From Planctomycetota bacterium (GTDB taxonomy: Bacteria > Planctomycetota > Planctomycetia > Pirellulales > Pirellulaceae): a stretch of 64,000 nt of DNA. The notes beneath the pieces are model-generated. The model was not told the DNA's origin. It saw only the letters and a program-made list of their open reading frames with translations, and ran no database searches. Position numbers and translations under genes: made by a program. Position 1 is the stretch's first letter; the number at the start of each line of letters is the position of its first letter. The stretch spans positions 55,331 through 119,330 of the forward strand of contig JACNKX010000128.1 in assembly GCA_014381825.1 (NCBI GenBank), given 5' to 3'. Below, one piece after another: positions 27,674-36,956 of this stretch.

Positions 27674-30124
27674 ATGTCTCGCATGATGCATCTGTTTCGT
27701 AAGTACCAGTACATGCTGCTGATAGTTTTTGGCGTGCTGCTGATGTTCGTTTTCGTGATCGGAGACGCGTTGACCCGCTTGACCGGAGCCGGCCCCCGAC
27801 GCGGAAGCCAGGATGATGGAGTCGTTCTCACCTGGAAGCAAGGTGCTGTCAGCGGAAGTGATTTGTATAGCCAAGCCGTTAGACATCGGTTAGCTGTCGA
27901 ATTTCTGAGCGAGGTCGTCCAGGAGACGGTGCGGCGCGAAGGCACTCCCAAAGGGCCCGGCGTCTATCGCGATCAGTTCGGCCGTTACAACCCCGGAATC
28001 ACGATCGCCGAAAATGATGAGACCATCGTCCAAAAGATGCTGCTGGCTGCTAAAGCCGAATCGCTTGGTGTGAAGGTCGATGACGATGCGGTCAAAGCGT
28101 TTTTGCGCCAGCTGAGCGATGGCGAGTTAACCGAGAACGATCTCGGCATTGTGTACAACAAGACGATCGCAGGACGCATGACGCAACAGCATCTCATGGA
28201 ACAGTTGCAGCATGAGCTACTGGCTCAGCAAATGTTGATGATGACTCGGGCCGGTTTGTTCGTTGTACCACCGCGCGAAGCCTGGGAGTTCCACAATCGC
28301 ATGCGTCGTCGCGTGCAAACCGAGTTGGTGGCGTTGAAAGTCGATGACTTCAAGGAAAAAGTTTCCGCGATGCCGACGGAAGCCGAGATCAAACAGTTGT
28401 ATGAAGAGGGCAAAGGTCGCTTTCCCAATCCATACAGTCCGGAACCCGGCTTTCAGCGAAGGCGCAAACTAGGTTTCGAGTATGTCCGAGCTGACTCCGG
28501 CAAGCTGCAAGAAGAGGAAGCAGCCAAGATCAAAGATACGATTACCGACGAGGACATCGAGAAGCATTACGAAGAGAATAAGGAACGCTATCGAGTGATC
28601 GAATTGCCCGATGGTGAGCCTGAGTCAGATCCCGCTGGCTCCGATTCCGATGCACCTGCCGAGGGTGACGAGAAGCCCGCTGCAGAGCCCGAGGCAGACG
28701 AGAAGGCGGACCCAGCAGCTGAGAAGCCACCCGCTGAGAATCCTGCGGAAGAGCCAGCCAAAGCAGACGCCGCCCCAAAACCTCCAGCAGCAGAGTCGGA
28801 AACGCCTGAGACTCCCGCTGCATCGGAATCAGATTCTGCACCTGCGGCCGATACGCCGCCCAGCGAGCAACCTTCGGCGAGTGAAGAAGAGAATTGTATC
28901 GCGCAAGAGGAGACCCAAGCAGAGGAAACCGAGCCAGCACCGGCGGAGTCACCTGCCACGACGAAGGCGAACGAACCCGAGCCTGCGGCCGCGACCGAAA
29001 CCGCTAAGCCGACAGACAACGATCCACCGGCTGCGACAGAGGCAGCACCAGCCACGACTGCTAAGGAGGCTTCGCCAACGAGCGAGACGCCCGAGCCAGC
29101 GACCGAGGCTCCTCCGAGCGATTCCACGGAACCTCCTGCGACGGAGGAAGAGCCAGAAGAACCGAAGTACAAACCCTTGGATGACAAGTTGCGAGCGGAA
29201 ATTCGAGACGAGATCGCCGATGACCGATCGCGTCAGCCTGCGCAGGAAAGACTCGACAAGGCACTTGACGAGATCAAGGCAGAGATCGATGCCTATGGGC
29301 GAAAAGTCCGCCGAATCGAAGATCCAGAATCTGGCGCGAATCCAGAATCCGTTGACTACGAGAATCTGGCAGCCGAGCGAGGATTCAGTGCCGGCAAGAT
29401 CGACCCGACCGACGCACTCGGAATCGAGGAGTATGATCTAGGCAAAGCATATGAGACGAAATTCGACCAATTTACGTGGCCACCACAGCGTGTTTCGTTC
29501 GCACAGAAGGCGTTTCTTGACAGCGTCCAACTCTATCGTGCAGAGCGCATCAAGAGTGCGGAGCTGGATATTGAGTTTCTTTATTGGAAGGTTTCGGAGG
29601 AAGAGGCGTTCGTTCCTGAACTGGAAGATATTCGCGAGGAAGTCGTCGATACGTGGAAACGTCAAAAGGCGTTTGCAATTGCAATGGATCGAGCTCGCGA
29701 GCTCGAGAAGCAAGTTGCCTCCGACAAACCACTCGGGGAATCGTTAGGTGCCGAAGATGGTCATGAGGTCATCCAGCCTGCGCCGTTCAGTTGGATGTCG
29801 ACAGGTTCGACTCCATTCGGGGGTGCCGGAGCGCCAACGCTGAGCCAAGTGGATGGCGTTGAAGCGGCCGGCGACGAGTTTATGAAAAAAGTCTTTAGTC
29901 TGAAGGCCGGGGAAGTTGGCGTTGCCGTCGATCAACCGCAAGCGGTGGTGTACGTCGTTCGCGTGGCCGCCGAGACACCTTCTGAAGAGATGCTCAAGGA
30001 ACAGTTCCTCGCGTCCGGCGTGACCCCAGAGATGTCGCAAATCGCCTTCGTCGAGATCGAAGACGTCTGGCAGGATTGGTACAAGGATCTCCAAGAAGAG
30101 ATGAGCGTGAAGTGGACCGAGTAG
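27674..30124 (+). CDS. Membrane-anchored PpiD/SurA-like protein with a long acidic Pro/Ala-rich insert
   Basis: The start is ATG 27674, with GGAGAG six bases upstream; six codons further up are open but lack a signal. The 816-residue product begins with a basic segment and one membrane helix (YQYMLLIVFGVLLMFVFVIG, about residues 12-31). That topology, and the helical segment up to residue 310, resemble the N-terminal chaperone part of PpiD/SurA proteins. Residues of about 311-502 are a low-complexity stretch of Ala, Pro, Glu, Thr and Ser (EEPAKADAAPKPPAAESETP). A second helical domain follows, with a candidate PPIase-like tail (GEVGVAVDQPQAVVYVVRV). Folding assistance at the outer face of the inner membrane is plausible, but an active isomerase domain is not clearly visible. 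Confidence 0.65.
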   Translation: MSRMMHLFRKYQYMLLIVFGVLLMFVFVIGDALTRLTGAGPRRGSQDDGVVLTWKQGAVSGSDLYSQAVRHRLAVEFLSEVVQETVRREGTPKGPGVYRDQFGRYNPGITIAENDETIVQKMLLAAKAESLGVKVDDDAVKAFLRQLSDGELTENDLGIVYNKTIAGRMTQQHLMEQLQHELLAQQMLMMTRAGLFVVPPREAWEFHNRMRRRVQTELVALKVDDFKEKVSAMPTEAEIKQLYEEGKGRFPNPYSPEPGFQRRRKLGFEYVRADSGKLQEEEAAKIKDTITDEDIEKHYEENKERYRVIELPDGEPESDPAGSDSDAPAEGDEKPAAEPEADEKADPAAEKPPAENPAEEPAKADAAPKPPAAESETPETPAASESDSAPAADTPPSEQPSASEEENCIAQEETQAEETEPAPAESPATTKANEPEPAAATETAKPTDNDPPAATEAAPATTAKEASPTSETPEPATEAPPSDSTEPPATEEEPEEPKYKPLDDKLRAEIRDEIADDRSRQPAQERLDKALDEIKAEIDAYGRKVRRIEDPESGANPESVDYENLAAERGFSAGKIDPTDALGIEEYDLGKAYETKFDQFTWPPQRVSFAQKAFLDSVQLYRAERIKSAELDIEFLYWKVSEEEAFVPELEDIREEVVDTWKRQKAFAIAMDRARELEKQVASDKPLGESLGAEDGHEVIQPAPFSWMSTGSTPFGGAGAPTLSQVDGVEAAGDEFMKKVFSLKAGEVGVAVDQPQAVVYVVRVAAETPSEEMLKEQFLASGVTPEMSQIAFVEIEDVWQDWYKDLQEEMSVKWTE

Positions 30125-30233
30125 AGATCTATCGGTGTAGTTGAAGTGCGATGGGACTTCGAGCCCGTCGCGTATCGGACGGCACGACGAGCTTGGCAAG
30201 CCAGCGTACCAGTTTGGCGGCTCGAATCGAGCA

Positions 30234-32447
30234 TTACCCGCCGGGCTTCAACACGACGACGCTCAACGGAGGCAGCGTCAGTTCGAGCGACAGGGATCGG
30301 CCGTGGGCTTCGTTTCTTTCGGCGTTCACACCCGGGAAATTGCCTACGTTGCTCCCGCCATAGTGTTTTGAGTCGCTATTGAAGATCTCGTCGTACCAGC
30401 CTCCACGCGACACACCAACGCGGTATCCTTCGCGAACGACCGGCGTCATGTTACAGCAGACCACGACAAAATCATCGGGATTCTTTCCCTTGCGCATATA
30501 GCACAGCACGCTGTCGCCGCTGTTCATACAGTCGATCCATTCGAACCCGCTGGCATCAAAGTCCACCTCATACAGCGATGGTTCGCGGCGGTACATCGCG
30601 TTTAGATCAGCGACCAGTCGTTTAACGCCACCGTGCGTGTCCCATTCCAACAAATCCCATTGCGGTTCGGATTCGTGGTTCCATTCGGTCCACTGGCCGA
30701 TATCGCCACCCATGAATAGAAGTTTCTTGCCCGGATGCGTCCACATATAACTGTACAGTAGCCGCAGGTTGGCGAACTTTTGCCACAAATCTCCCGGCAT
30801 CTGGTCGAGCAATGAACGCTTGCCGTGAACGACTTCGTCGTGCGAAAGCGGCAGAAAGAAGTTCTCGGTGAACGCGTAGATCAAGCTGAACGTCAACTCG
30901 CCGTGATGATGCTGGCGATGAATCGGCTCGTGTTGCATATATCGAAGCGTATCGTTCATCCACCCCATATTCCACTTGAACGTAAATCCCAAGCCGCCCG
31001 TATCCGTCGGTCGAGATACACCGCCCCACGCGGTTGATTCTTCCGCAATCGTCATCGCGCCAGGGAATTCAGCATGGGTCTGGCGATTGAACTCTTGCAG
31101 CAAAGAAATGGCCGGGATGTTCTCGCGTCCACCGTACTCGTTGGGCACCCAACCGCCGTCTTCGCGGCTGTAATCTAGGTACAACATCGACGCGACCGCG
31201 TCGACTCGCAAACCGTCGATGTGATACTTGTCGAGCCAGAACAGCGCATTCGCAATCAGGAAATTGCGGATCTCTGTACGACTGTAGTTAAAGATCAACG
31301 TTCCCCAGTCTGGGTGCTCGCCTTGGCGGGGATCCGCGTGCTCGTACAAGGCAGTGCCGTCGAACAGGCGCAGGCCATGATCGTCCTTCGGGAAATGAGC
31401 GGGCACCCAGTCGATGATGACTCCCACACCGTTTTGGTGGCAATGGTCCACGAAGTACATAAAGTCTTCGGGGCTGCCATAGCGACTGGTGACTGCGTAG
31501 TAGCCCACCGTCTGGTAACCCCAACTGCCGGTGTAAGGGTGTTCGCTGATCGGCATCAACTCGAGATGCGTATAGCCCATCTCTTGACAGTACTCGACCA
31601 GTTGATGAGCCAGCTCGCGGTAGTTCAACCAGCCGTGCAGCCGATCTTCTCCGCGACGCCAGCTCCCAAGATGAACTTCGTAGACCGACATTGGTTGTTC
31701 AAGAGGATTCGAGTTGTGCCGCCGATCCATCCACTCGCCGTCCTGCCATGTGTGTTGATCGAGATCCGCAACGATCGATGCGGTCGACGGCGGCAACTCG
31801 GCGGCGACGCCATACGGATCGCTCTTGTCAATCGAACCACCATCTGCCTTGTTAACACGGAACTTGTACTTCTCTCCAGCCTTTAACTCAGGGACAAACA
31901 ACTCCCAGATGCCGCTCGGAATGTGTTTGCGCATACTGTGACTGCGTCCGTCCCAGTAGTTGAAACCACCAACAACTTGTACGCTCGCAGCGTTTGGCGC
32001 CCAAACGGCAAAGTTCACACCGCTCACGCCATTCACCGTGCGCAGCTTTGCGCCCAGTTTGTCATACGATCGCGAGTGTGTCCCTTCGCCTAACAAGTAC
32101 AGGTCGTAGTCTGTTAGAAGCGGCTCAAAGGCGTACGGATCGTGCATAGTGATTGTCTGACCGCTGCGTTGGGTCACGCGAAGTTGATAGGGTTGGTTCG
32201 TAGTCTCATCGGCGACAGGTCCAATGGCTTCATACAATCCTGCCGGATGGATGCGCCGCATAGGACGCAATGAGCTTCCAGCCTGATCAATCAACCAAAC
32301 CTGTTGCGAGTTTGGAAGAAAAGCTCGCACGGTTCGAGTGGGGCGACCACCGTCTTCAACTTCGTGTGGTCCGAGGACATCGAAAGGGTTAGCATGGCGG
32401 CCCTCGACCAATGCACTGATACTATCCAATGAAACGCTCGTCCGCAC
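30234..32447 (-). CDS. glgB: 1,4-alpha-glucan branching enzyme
   Basis: This 737-residue GH13 enzyme introduces alpha-1,6 branches into glycogen. It starts at GTG 32447 with an excellent AGGAGG five bases upstream. The N-terminal module (residues 1-110) and the CBM48 (about 125-220, [23 protein letters not shown]) precede the barrel. Catalytic positions are visible: the nucleophile Asp in [15 protein letters not shown], the acid/base Glu in [10 protein letters not shown], and the third Asp in [12 protein letters not shown]. The all-beta C-terminal domain ends in [11 protein letters not shown]. glgC is 29 kb away on the same strand. The call is certain. Confidence 0.97.
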   Translation of the reverse strand: MRTSVSLDSISALVEGRHANPFDVLGPHEVEDGGRPTRTVRAFLPNSQQVWLIDQAGSSLRPMRRIHPAGLYEAIGPVADETTNQPYQLRVTQRSGQTITMHDPYAFEPLLTDYDLYLLGEGTHSRSYDKLGAKLRTVNGVSGVNFAVWAPNAASVQVVGGFNYWDGRSHSMRKHIPSGIWELFVPELKAGEKYKFRVNKADGGSIDKSDPYGVAAELPPSTASIVADLDQHTWQDGEWMDRRHNSNPLEQPMSVYEVHLGSWRRGEDRLHGWLNYRELAHQLVEYCQEMGYTHLELMPISEHPYTGSWGYQTVGYYAVTSRYGSPEDFMYFVDHCHQNGVGVIIDWVPAHFPKDDHGLRLFDGTALYEHADPRQGEHPDWGTLIFNYSRTEIRNFLIANALFWLDKYHIDGLRVDAVASMLYLDYSREDGGWVPNEYGGRENIPAISLLQEFNRQTHAEFPGAMTIAEESTAWGGVSRPTDTGGLGFTFKWNMGWMNDTLRYMQHEPIHRQHHHGELTFSLIYAFTENFFLPLSHDEVVHGKRSLLDQMPGDLWQKFANLRLLYSYMWTHPGKKLLFMGGDIGQWTEWNHESEPQWDLLEWDTHGGVKRLVADLNAMYRREPSLYEVDFDASGFEWIDCMNSGDSVLCYMRKGKNPDDFVVVCCNMTPVVREGYRVGVSRGGWYDEIFNSDSKHYGGSNVGNFPGVNAERNEAHGRSLSLELTLPPLSVVVLKPGG

Positions 32448-32453
32448 GTTCTC

Positions 32454-32485
32454 CTCCTGAAAACTCGTATTACTCCTGAAAACTC
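32454..32485. repeat. Short direct repeat in the glgB leader
   Basis: The 13-base word CTCCTGAAAACTC occurs at 32454-32466 and again at 32473-32485. On the minus strand each copy reads GAGTTTTCAGGAG, so the Shine-Dalgarno core of glgB lies inside or next to a duplicated word. The outer copy could also pair with itself as CCTGA...TCAGG. This may be a simple duplication, and a regulatory role is not shown. Confidence 0.5.
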
Positions 32486-32661
32486 AGGATCTTCCTTGTC
32501 TTGGTCCAGCGCGGCGTCTTCCGCACTTTCTATCGTTCGATTTCTGGATCGGCAATGGGCCGATTCGTCTCGCATCGCGAACGGAGCGTAATCTAGTAAT
32601 TGTCACGTACACGGAAACCTTCGGGTAGCAGCAATCGCCGTACCGAAAACCTCTGAGAAAC

Positions 32662-33249
32662 TCATTGCGAGTGACTCAACGACTTGCGTATCGGTGGGAA
32701 AACTGCGCGGAAACAAGCGTTCAGTCTGCGTGTGACTCCTGACCACCGATTGACCTGGCGGGCCGGTAAGCCGACGGGTGCTGAACGCCTTCGTGCTGAA
32801 AGCTTGGGCTTGAGTGCTGCCTCTTGTGGCGGGTCGAATCGCCACGTGCGACATCGAACCTTGTGGAACTGGAGCGCGTGATCAACGCGTTGCCACAGAT
32901 CCCAGTCCTTCACTGGTGCCATCTTTCCAAAGCATTCCCATTGCCAACCGTTTTCCCGCCATCGATCGATACCGAAGCGAAGACCGCGCGTTACGCTGCG
33001 GCTGCGCGTAACCAGAGTAACTTGTGACGGTTGATCAAGCGCCTCCAAGCCGCGGACAACAGCTAGCAGCTCTAACCGTTCAGCGTCCAACTCCTCGGGC
33101 TCCTCATCGGTCGCTTCGATCTTTGCGGCGCCATCGACAGACTCAAGAACGAAGTGCCAGAGGCCGCCGTCTTTAGTGGTGGGAGAAGCTGGACGGCCAG
33201 TCGTTCGAGCTTCAGAAAACAGCAAGAAGTGAGGGGCAAGTACTGTCAT
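32662..33249 (-). CDS. RNase H-fold protein lacking catalytic residues
   Basis: Residues aligned by eye to RNase HI are unmistakable: AERLELLAVVRGLEAL matches the helix carrying Glu48, VTLVTRSRSVTRGL the strand carrying Asp70, and DWDLWQRVDHALQFHKVRCRTW the following helix and strand. The catalytic set is broken. The first strand has FSEA instead of TDGS (Asp10 to Glu), Asp70 is Arg in TRSRS, and the C-terminal segment with Asp134 is replaced by a basic tail rich in Arg and Pro. The start is uncertain: the frame is open to a GTG at 33333, and ATG 33249 begins directly before the first fold strand. I therefore expect nucleic-acid binding without cleavage. It follows glgB's promoter region on the same strand. 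Confidence 0.6.
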   Translation of the reverse strand: MTVLAPHFLLFSEARTTGRPASPTTKDGGLWHFVLESVDGAAKIEATDEEPEELDAERLELLAVVRGLEALDQPSQVTLVTRSRSVTRGLRFGIDRWRENGWQWECFGKMAPVKDWDLWQRVDHALQFHKVRCRTWRFDPPQEAALKPKLSARRRSAPVGLPARQVNRWSGVTRRLNACFRAVFPPIRKSLSHSQ

Positions 33250-33428
33250 CGTCACGGATTTCGCGTGTTTGGGTGGCAAGCGGCTGTTAGAACGAATAAA
33301 ATCGCGCGCATCCATACGACGCAACTCGTCCACACTCCAATTCGAGTGTACTCATCCGTGAACGATTTCATTATCGGAAATCACGACGTAGAATCTCCAA
33401 TTTATCTCGTCTAGCTCACCGGAAGCCG

Positions 33429-34517
33429 ATGTTTGATGTCCCCACCGAAGTCCGCACAGCTGCAGGTTACTTGCTGGTGCTTTGCGTCGGGGTTGTCTTC
33501 TACATGCGATTTACTTTCGCGCGCTCTTCGAACGACGTTGCGAACCGCTCATCGATCGCGAGAATTGCAGTTTGCTTCGCCTGGGGAGTCGCGATCGCCA
33601 CGATCGTGTGGTGGCCAGATCTGTTGAGGCATTGGAATTTTTTCATGATTCCCCAAGTCCGCTGGTTCACGACCGTTCCTGCAGCGGTTGGGATCTTGCT
33701 GATAATATGGGCAATGCGGTCACAACTCGCGGTCGACGATAACGGCAGTATTATCGCAAGTGGTCCTTACGCCTGGTGCCGCTATCCGTTCGACGCAGCT
33801 CTGGTTGTTTACTTCATTTCATTGACGTTGCTTTGTTCAAATTGGATGCTTTTAGCAATCACCCTGTCGACGCTGCTATTGCATCGGATTGGCGTTCCTT
33901 TCGAATTAGAGCGAGTCCGTCGAAGGCACCTTGGTGACTCGTACGATGAATACGCAGCTCGAACCGGCTGGTTTCTGCCGAACGCTACCCCTGTGAAGAA
34001 AACTCAATATCAAGTTCCTTCGCGGTTTGGATTGACCGCGATCTTGGGTCTACTGACCGTATTGGCAGTCATCTTCGGTGCGCTCAGGGCAGTCGAGGCT
34101 CCAGCGGTCATTTATTTGTTCGTTGGTTCGGAGATCGTTGCAATTTGTCTGGCTCAGATCCTCGTCGGCTCCGCGCCGCGAGGCGGATCGATGTTGATTG
34201 GCGCGATCCTGCTGCCGCTCTGGGTCTATCTGACTTTGGAGATGCCTCCAGTTTCTCGATTGATCTACCTGACGATCGACGGTTCGCGAGATCTTTCGCC
34301 GACGTTGATTCATCTCTTAGTTGCGGTCGCCAAGTTGCTCTGGTTTGTAACATTAGGAGCGTTTGGAGGCCTGATGGGTTACTGTATCGGCACGCTGGCG
34401 GCGGGGTTCTTCTTGATGATGGACGTCATCGAACCGTGGCTGATCCGCGACCGTGCCATCTATCAGTTGCCAGCACAAGAATATCCATTGTCCGACGGCA
34501 GCGCAGATTCTGACTAG
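33429..34517 (+). CDS. Multi-pass membrane protein with an isoprenylcysteine methyltransferase-like domain
   Basis: The 362-residue protein has an N-terminal half like the ICMT/phospholipid methyltransferase family. Membrane helices flank the SAM-binding region GPYAWCRYPFDAALVVYFISL (near residues 113-133), followed by FELERVRRRHLGDSYDEYAARTGWFLP, the conserved E...Y.....RW-type ending. The second half (about residue 200 to the end) adds five or six hydrophobic segments and is not part of known ICMT proteins. Methylation of a lipid or small hydrophobic substrate at the membrane is likely, but the substrate is unknown. It starts a run of five co-directional genes ending with a MoaD-like protein. 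Confidence 0.7.
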   Translation: MFDVPTEVRTAAGYLLVLCVGVVFYMRFTFARSSNDVANRSSIARIAVCFAWGVAIATIVWWPDLLRHWNFFMIPQVRWFTTVPAAVGILLIIWAMRSQLAVDDNGSIIASGPYAWCRYPFDAALVVYFISLTLLCSNWMLLAITLSTLLLHRIGVPFELERVRRRHLGDSYDEYAARTGWFLPNATPVKKTQYQVPSRFGLTAILGLLTVLAVIFGALRAVEAPAVIYLFVGSEIVAICLAQILVGSAPRGGSMLIGAILLPLWVYLTLEMPPVSRLIYLTIDGSRDLSPTLIHLLVAVAKLLWFVTLGAFGGLMGYCIGTLAAGFFLMMDVIEPWLIRDRAIYQLPAQEYPLSDGSADSD

Positions 34518-34549
34518 CATCCTTTCCCGTAAGCTGAGGCGATTGATTC

Positions 34550-35137
34550 ATGGCGAGTAAGAAGATCCTGATGTTGGTCGGTGACTACGTTGAAGACTAC
34601 GAAGTCATGGTTCCGTTTCAGATGTTGTTGATGGTCGGACACCAAGTCGACGCCGTTTGTCCCGGCAAGCAAGCTGGTGACACGATTGCAACGGCGATCC
34701 ATGATTTCGAAGGAGACCAGACTTACAGCGAGAAGCGTGGGCACAACTTTCGACTCAATGCCTCTTTCAGCGAGATTGACGAGACTTCATACGATGCATT
34801 GGTGATTCCGGGCGGACGAGCCCCTGAATACTTGCGACTCGACCCGCGAGTCATCGAAATCGTTCAGCACATTGCTACTGCCAATAAACCAATTGCCGCG
34901 ATCTGTCACGGACCTCAATTACTAGCTGCCGCTGGTGTTCTCTCCGGTAAGTCGTGTAGTGCGTATCCGGCGGTCAGCTATGACGTGACAAGCGCTGGCG
35001 GTAACTTTGTCCCTGCGAGTGAAAGTTTCGACAACGCCCACATTGATGGCAACTTGGTTACGGCTCCCGCTTGGCCCGCCCATCCTGCTTGGATCCGCAG
35101 CTTCCTGCAAGTGCTGGGCACGCCGGTCAGCGTCTGA
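34550..35137 (+). CDS. DJ-1/PfpI family protein
   Basis: This 195-residue protein has the class I glutamine amidotransferase-like fold of DJ-1/PfpI. The nucleophile-elbow cysteine is in [17 protein letters not shown] (near residue 122), preceded by [19 protein letters not shown]. The N-terminus [23 protein letters not shown] carries the conserved Glu that supports the cysteine. Family members act as proteases, chaperones or glyoxal/deglycase-type enzymes. It is likely cytoplasmic and stress-related. The stop lies six bases before the start of the vWA gene, so they are almost surely co-transcribed. Confidence 0.9.
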   Translation: MASKKILMLVGDYVEDYEVMVPFQMLLMVGHQVDAVCPGKQAGDTIATAIHDFEGDQTYSEKRGHNFRLNASFSEIDETSYDALVIPGGRAPEYLRLDPRVIEIVQHIATANKPIAAICHGPQLLAAAGVLSGKSCSAYPAVSYDVTSAGGNFVPASESFDNAHIDGNLVTAPAWPAHPAWIRSFLQVLGTPVSV

Positions 35138-35143
35138 GAAGAT

Positions 35144-36169
35144 ATGCGAGACGACTTTCAGCTAGAGACGCGACACAAGCTCGTTCCAGCGTGGCTGCTT
35201 TCGGTCGCCGTCCATGTTGTCCTGTTGATTTGCATCTCTTTCCTCGCAGTCGGTACGGGCGACTCGTCTTCACAGGAAGAAGCCGCGAGGCCCGTCGGCA
35301 TCGTCCTCGCGCGAAAGGCGGCAGAAGCAGAACGCGAGTACTTCGACGAAAGTTCGGAAGAAGAAGCAGATCAAGATTCGCAGACACAGTCGTCTGCAAA
35401 CAATGATCCAGCGCAATCGCAGATCGCTGCGAGCGTGCCCGAGTCGCTTGTGTTGTCCGAATTTGCATTGCCAAGTTCAACGAACGATCCACTCGTGGGT
35501 GTCACAACGATTGATACGCCGAAGCTGACAGTCAGTAATTCGCGTCCAAAGCTGCCTGGGATCGACGAATCGGCAATCATCGCTGATGCGCAAGCGAAGT
35601 TGCTCGCTGCCAATGCACGCGGCCCGACGACCGAACTGGGCATCTTTGGCAGCGAAACTGCGGTTGGTGGATCGTTTGTATTCTTGATCGATCGATCGCA
35701 GAGTATGGGCGGCGGGGGTCTCGGCGTTTTGAAGGATGCAGAAGTTGAGCTTGCTCGTGTACTCAAGGGACTCGATTCGAAACATCGCTTTCAAGTTGGG
35801 GTCTACCACCATAAAAGCGTCTACTTGCAGCGCCGAGAACTGCTTCCGGCAACCGATGCGAACAAGGCATTGGTCCCTGACTTCCTCGGCACAAAGGCGG
35901 CGTTCGGGTCGACTCTTCATGGACCGGCGTTAATTTCCGCACTGTCGCTCGAACCCGACGTGATCTTTCTGCTGACCGATGGCGGCGAGCCGACGCTCAA
36001 GGTGCATGAAGTTCGAGGGATCGCAAAATTGGCAATGCCTCGGACGGCAATTCATTGTATCCAATTTGGCTCGGGCCCGTTGCAAGACTCTGGCAGCTTC
36101 TTGGCCCGGCTTGCGGCGGCAACGGGAGGCGAGTACGGTTACGTCGACGTCAATCAACGCCGAAAATGA
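35144..36169 (+). CDS. Single-pass membrane protein with C-terminal von Willebrand factor A domain
   Basis: The 341-residue protein has one helix near the N-terminus (WLLSVAVHVVLLICISFLAVG, about residues 17-37), a TonB-like arrangement. A disordered acidic linker follows to about residue 165, then a vWA domain. The metal-binding MIDAS motif DRSQS is intact in FVFLIDRSQSMGGGGL, with further conserved segments AFGSTLHGPALISAL and PDVIFLLTDGGEPTL. It should display an adhesion or protein-interaction domain on the outer face of the membrane. The stop codon overlaps nothing, but it is only 27 bases before the inferred ATT start of the E1-like gene. Confidence 0.82.
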   Translation: MRDDFQLETRHKLVPAWLLSVAVHVVLLICISFLAVGTGDSSSQEEAARPVGIVLARKAAEAEREYFDESSEEEADQDSQTQSSANNDPAQSQIAASVPESLVLSEFALPSSTNDPLVGVTTIDTPKLTVSNSRPKLPGIDESAIIADAQAKLLAANARGPTTELGIFGSETAVGGSFVFLIDRSQSMGGGGLGVLKDAEVELARVLKGLDSKHRFQVGVYHHKSVYLQRRELLPATDANKALVPDFLGTKAAFGSTLHGPALISALSLEPDVIFLLTDGGEPTLKVHEVRGIAKLAMPRTAIHCIQFGSGPLQDSGSFLARLAAATGGEYGYVDVNQRRK

Positions 36170-36196
36170 TCCCCGTACGAACAGGAGGGCCGAGGC

Positions 36197-36943
36197 ATTT
36201 CGATCCCTGAACTCAGCGCCGCGGAGCTTGAGCGATACGATCGCCAGATCGGTCCAGGCGTACTGTCCGCTGAAGGGCAACAGCGGTTAAAGGCATCGAC
36301 AGCCTTAATCACGCGCGTTGGTGGAATGGGCGGGCCCGCGGCGTTAATGTTGACCATGGGAGGCATTGGGCGAGTCATTATCGCCCACGGCGGCGACATG
36401 ATCTCACCCGACTTGAACCGGCAAGTCCTGGGTTCGGAACGCGTATTGGGAAGGCCTCGAGCGGAAGATTTTGGCGATTACCTGCGGTCAATGAATCAGT
36501 TCGTCGAAGTCGAGGCAATCGGGCATGAGCCAAACGCGACGGAAGCAGCCGAACTTGCTGAGCGTTGCGACATCATCCTATCTTGTCCACCTACATTCGA
36601 AGAGCGGCTACGACTCAATCGCGCTGCCGTCGAGGCGGGGATCCCCTTCATCGACGCAGCTCAGTGGGGCATGACCGGAACGCTCATCGTTGTCAAACCA
36701 GGCGAGACAGCGTGCCTGGAATGTCTTTATCCCGAGCCTCCCCCGTTTGAAGAGTTTTTCCCGGTCGTCGGAGCAATTTCGGCCGCAACGGGTTCGCTCG
36801 CCGCTTTGGAGGCGATCAAGATTCTTTCCGGAACGGGCGATCCTCTGTGGGGCAAGATGTTGACCTACGATGGCTATCGCGGCAAAGTCACCACCGTCCA
36901 ATTGCAACGACGCGCCTTGTGTGCGTGTTGCTCATCGCGTTGA
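36197..36943 (+). CDS. Divergent ThiF/MoeB/HesA-type E1-like protein, apparent ATT start
   Basis: The homologous region begins well before the first in-frame ATG (36326): RYDRQIGPGVLSAEGQQRLKAS precedes it and matches the MoeB N-terminus. The only good initiation site is ATT at 36197, with AGGAGGG seven bases upstream (36183-36189); no ATG, GTG or TTG lies between the in-frame stop at 36167 and 36326. That gives 248 residues, the usual MoeB/HesA length. Family blocks include RVGGMGGPAALML, LNRQVLGSERVLGRPRAED and CLECLYPEPPP, with a final CACC. Several ATP-binding residues deviate (see findings), so adenylation activity is uncertain. The next gene encodes a MoaD-like partner 13 bases downstream. 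The pair would normally adenylate a ubiquitin-like sulfur carrier. Confidence 0.78.
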   Translation: MSIPELSAAELERYDRQIGPGVLSAEGQQRLKASTALITRVGGMGGPAALMLTMGGIGRVIIAHGGDMISPDLNRQVLGSERVLGRPRAEDFGDYLRSMNQFVEVEAIGHEPNATEAAELAERCDIILSCPPTFEERLRLNRAAVEAGIPFIDAAQWGMTGTLIVVKPGETACLECLYPEPPPFEEFFPVVGAISAATGSLAALEAIKILSGTGDPLWGKMLTYDGYRGKVTTVQLQRRALCACCSSR

Positions 36944-36956
36944 GTACTCGTCTATC

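Noticed and set aside
28588..29187. 199-residue minus-strand frame rich in Ala, Ser and Gly
   Set aside because: It is antisense to the low-complexity acidic part of the PpiD/SurA-like gene; repetitive codons keep the other frame open.
36326..36943. ATG 36326 as start of the ThiF/MoeB-like gene
   Set aside because: Conserved family sequence lies upstream of it in frame, so a start there would remove part of the nucleotide-binding region.
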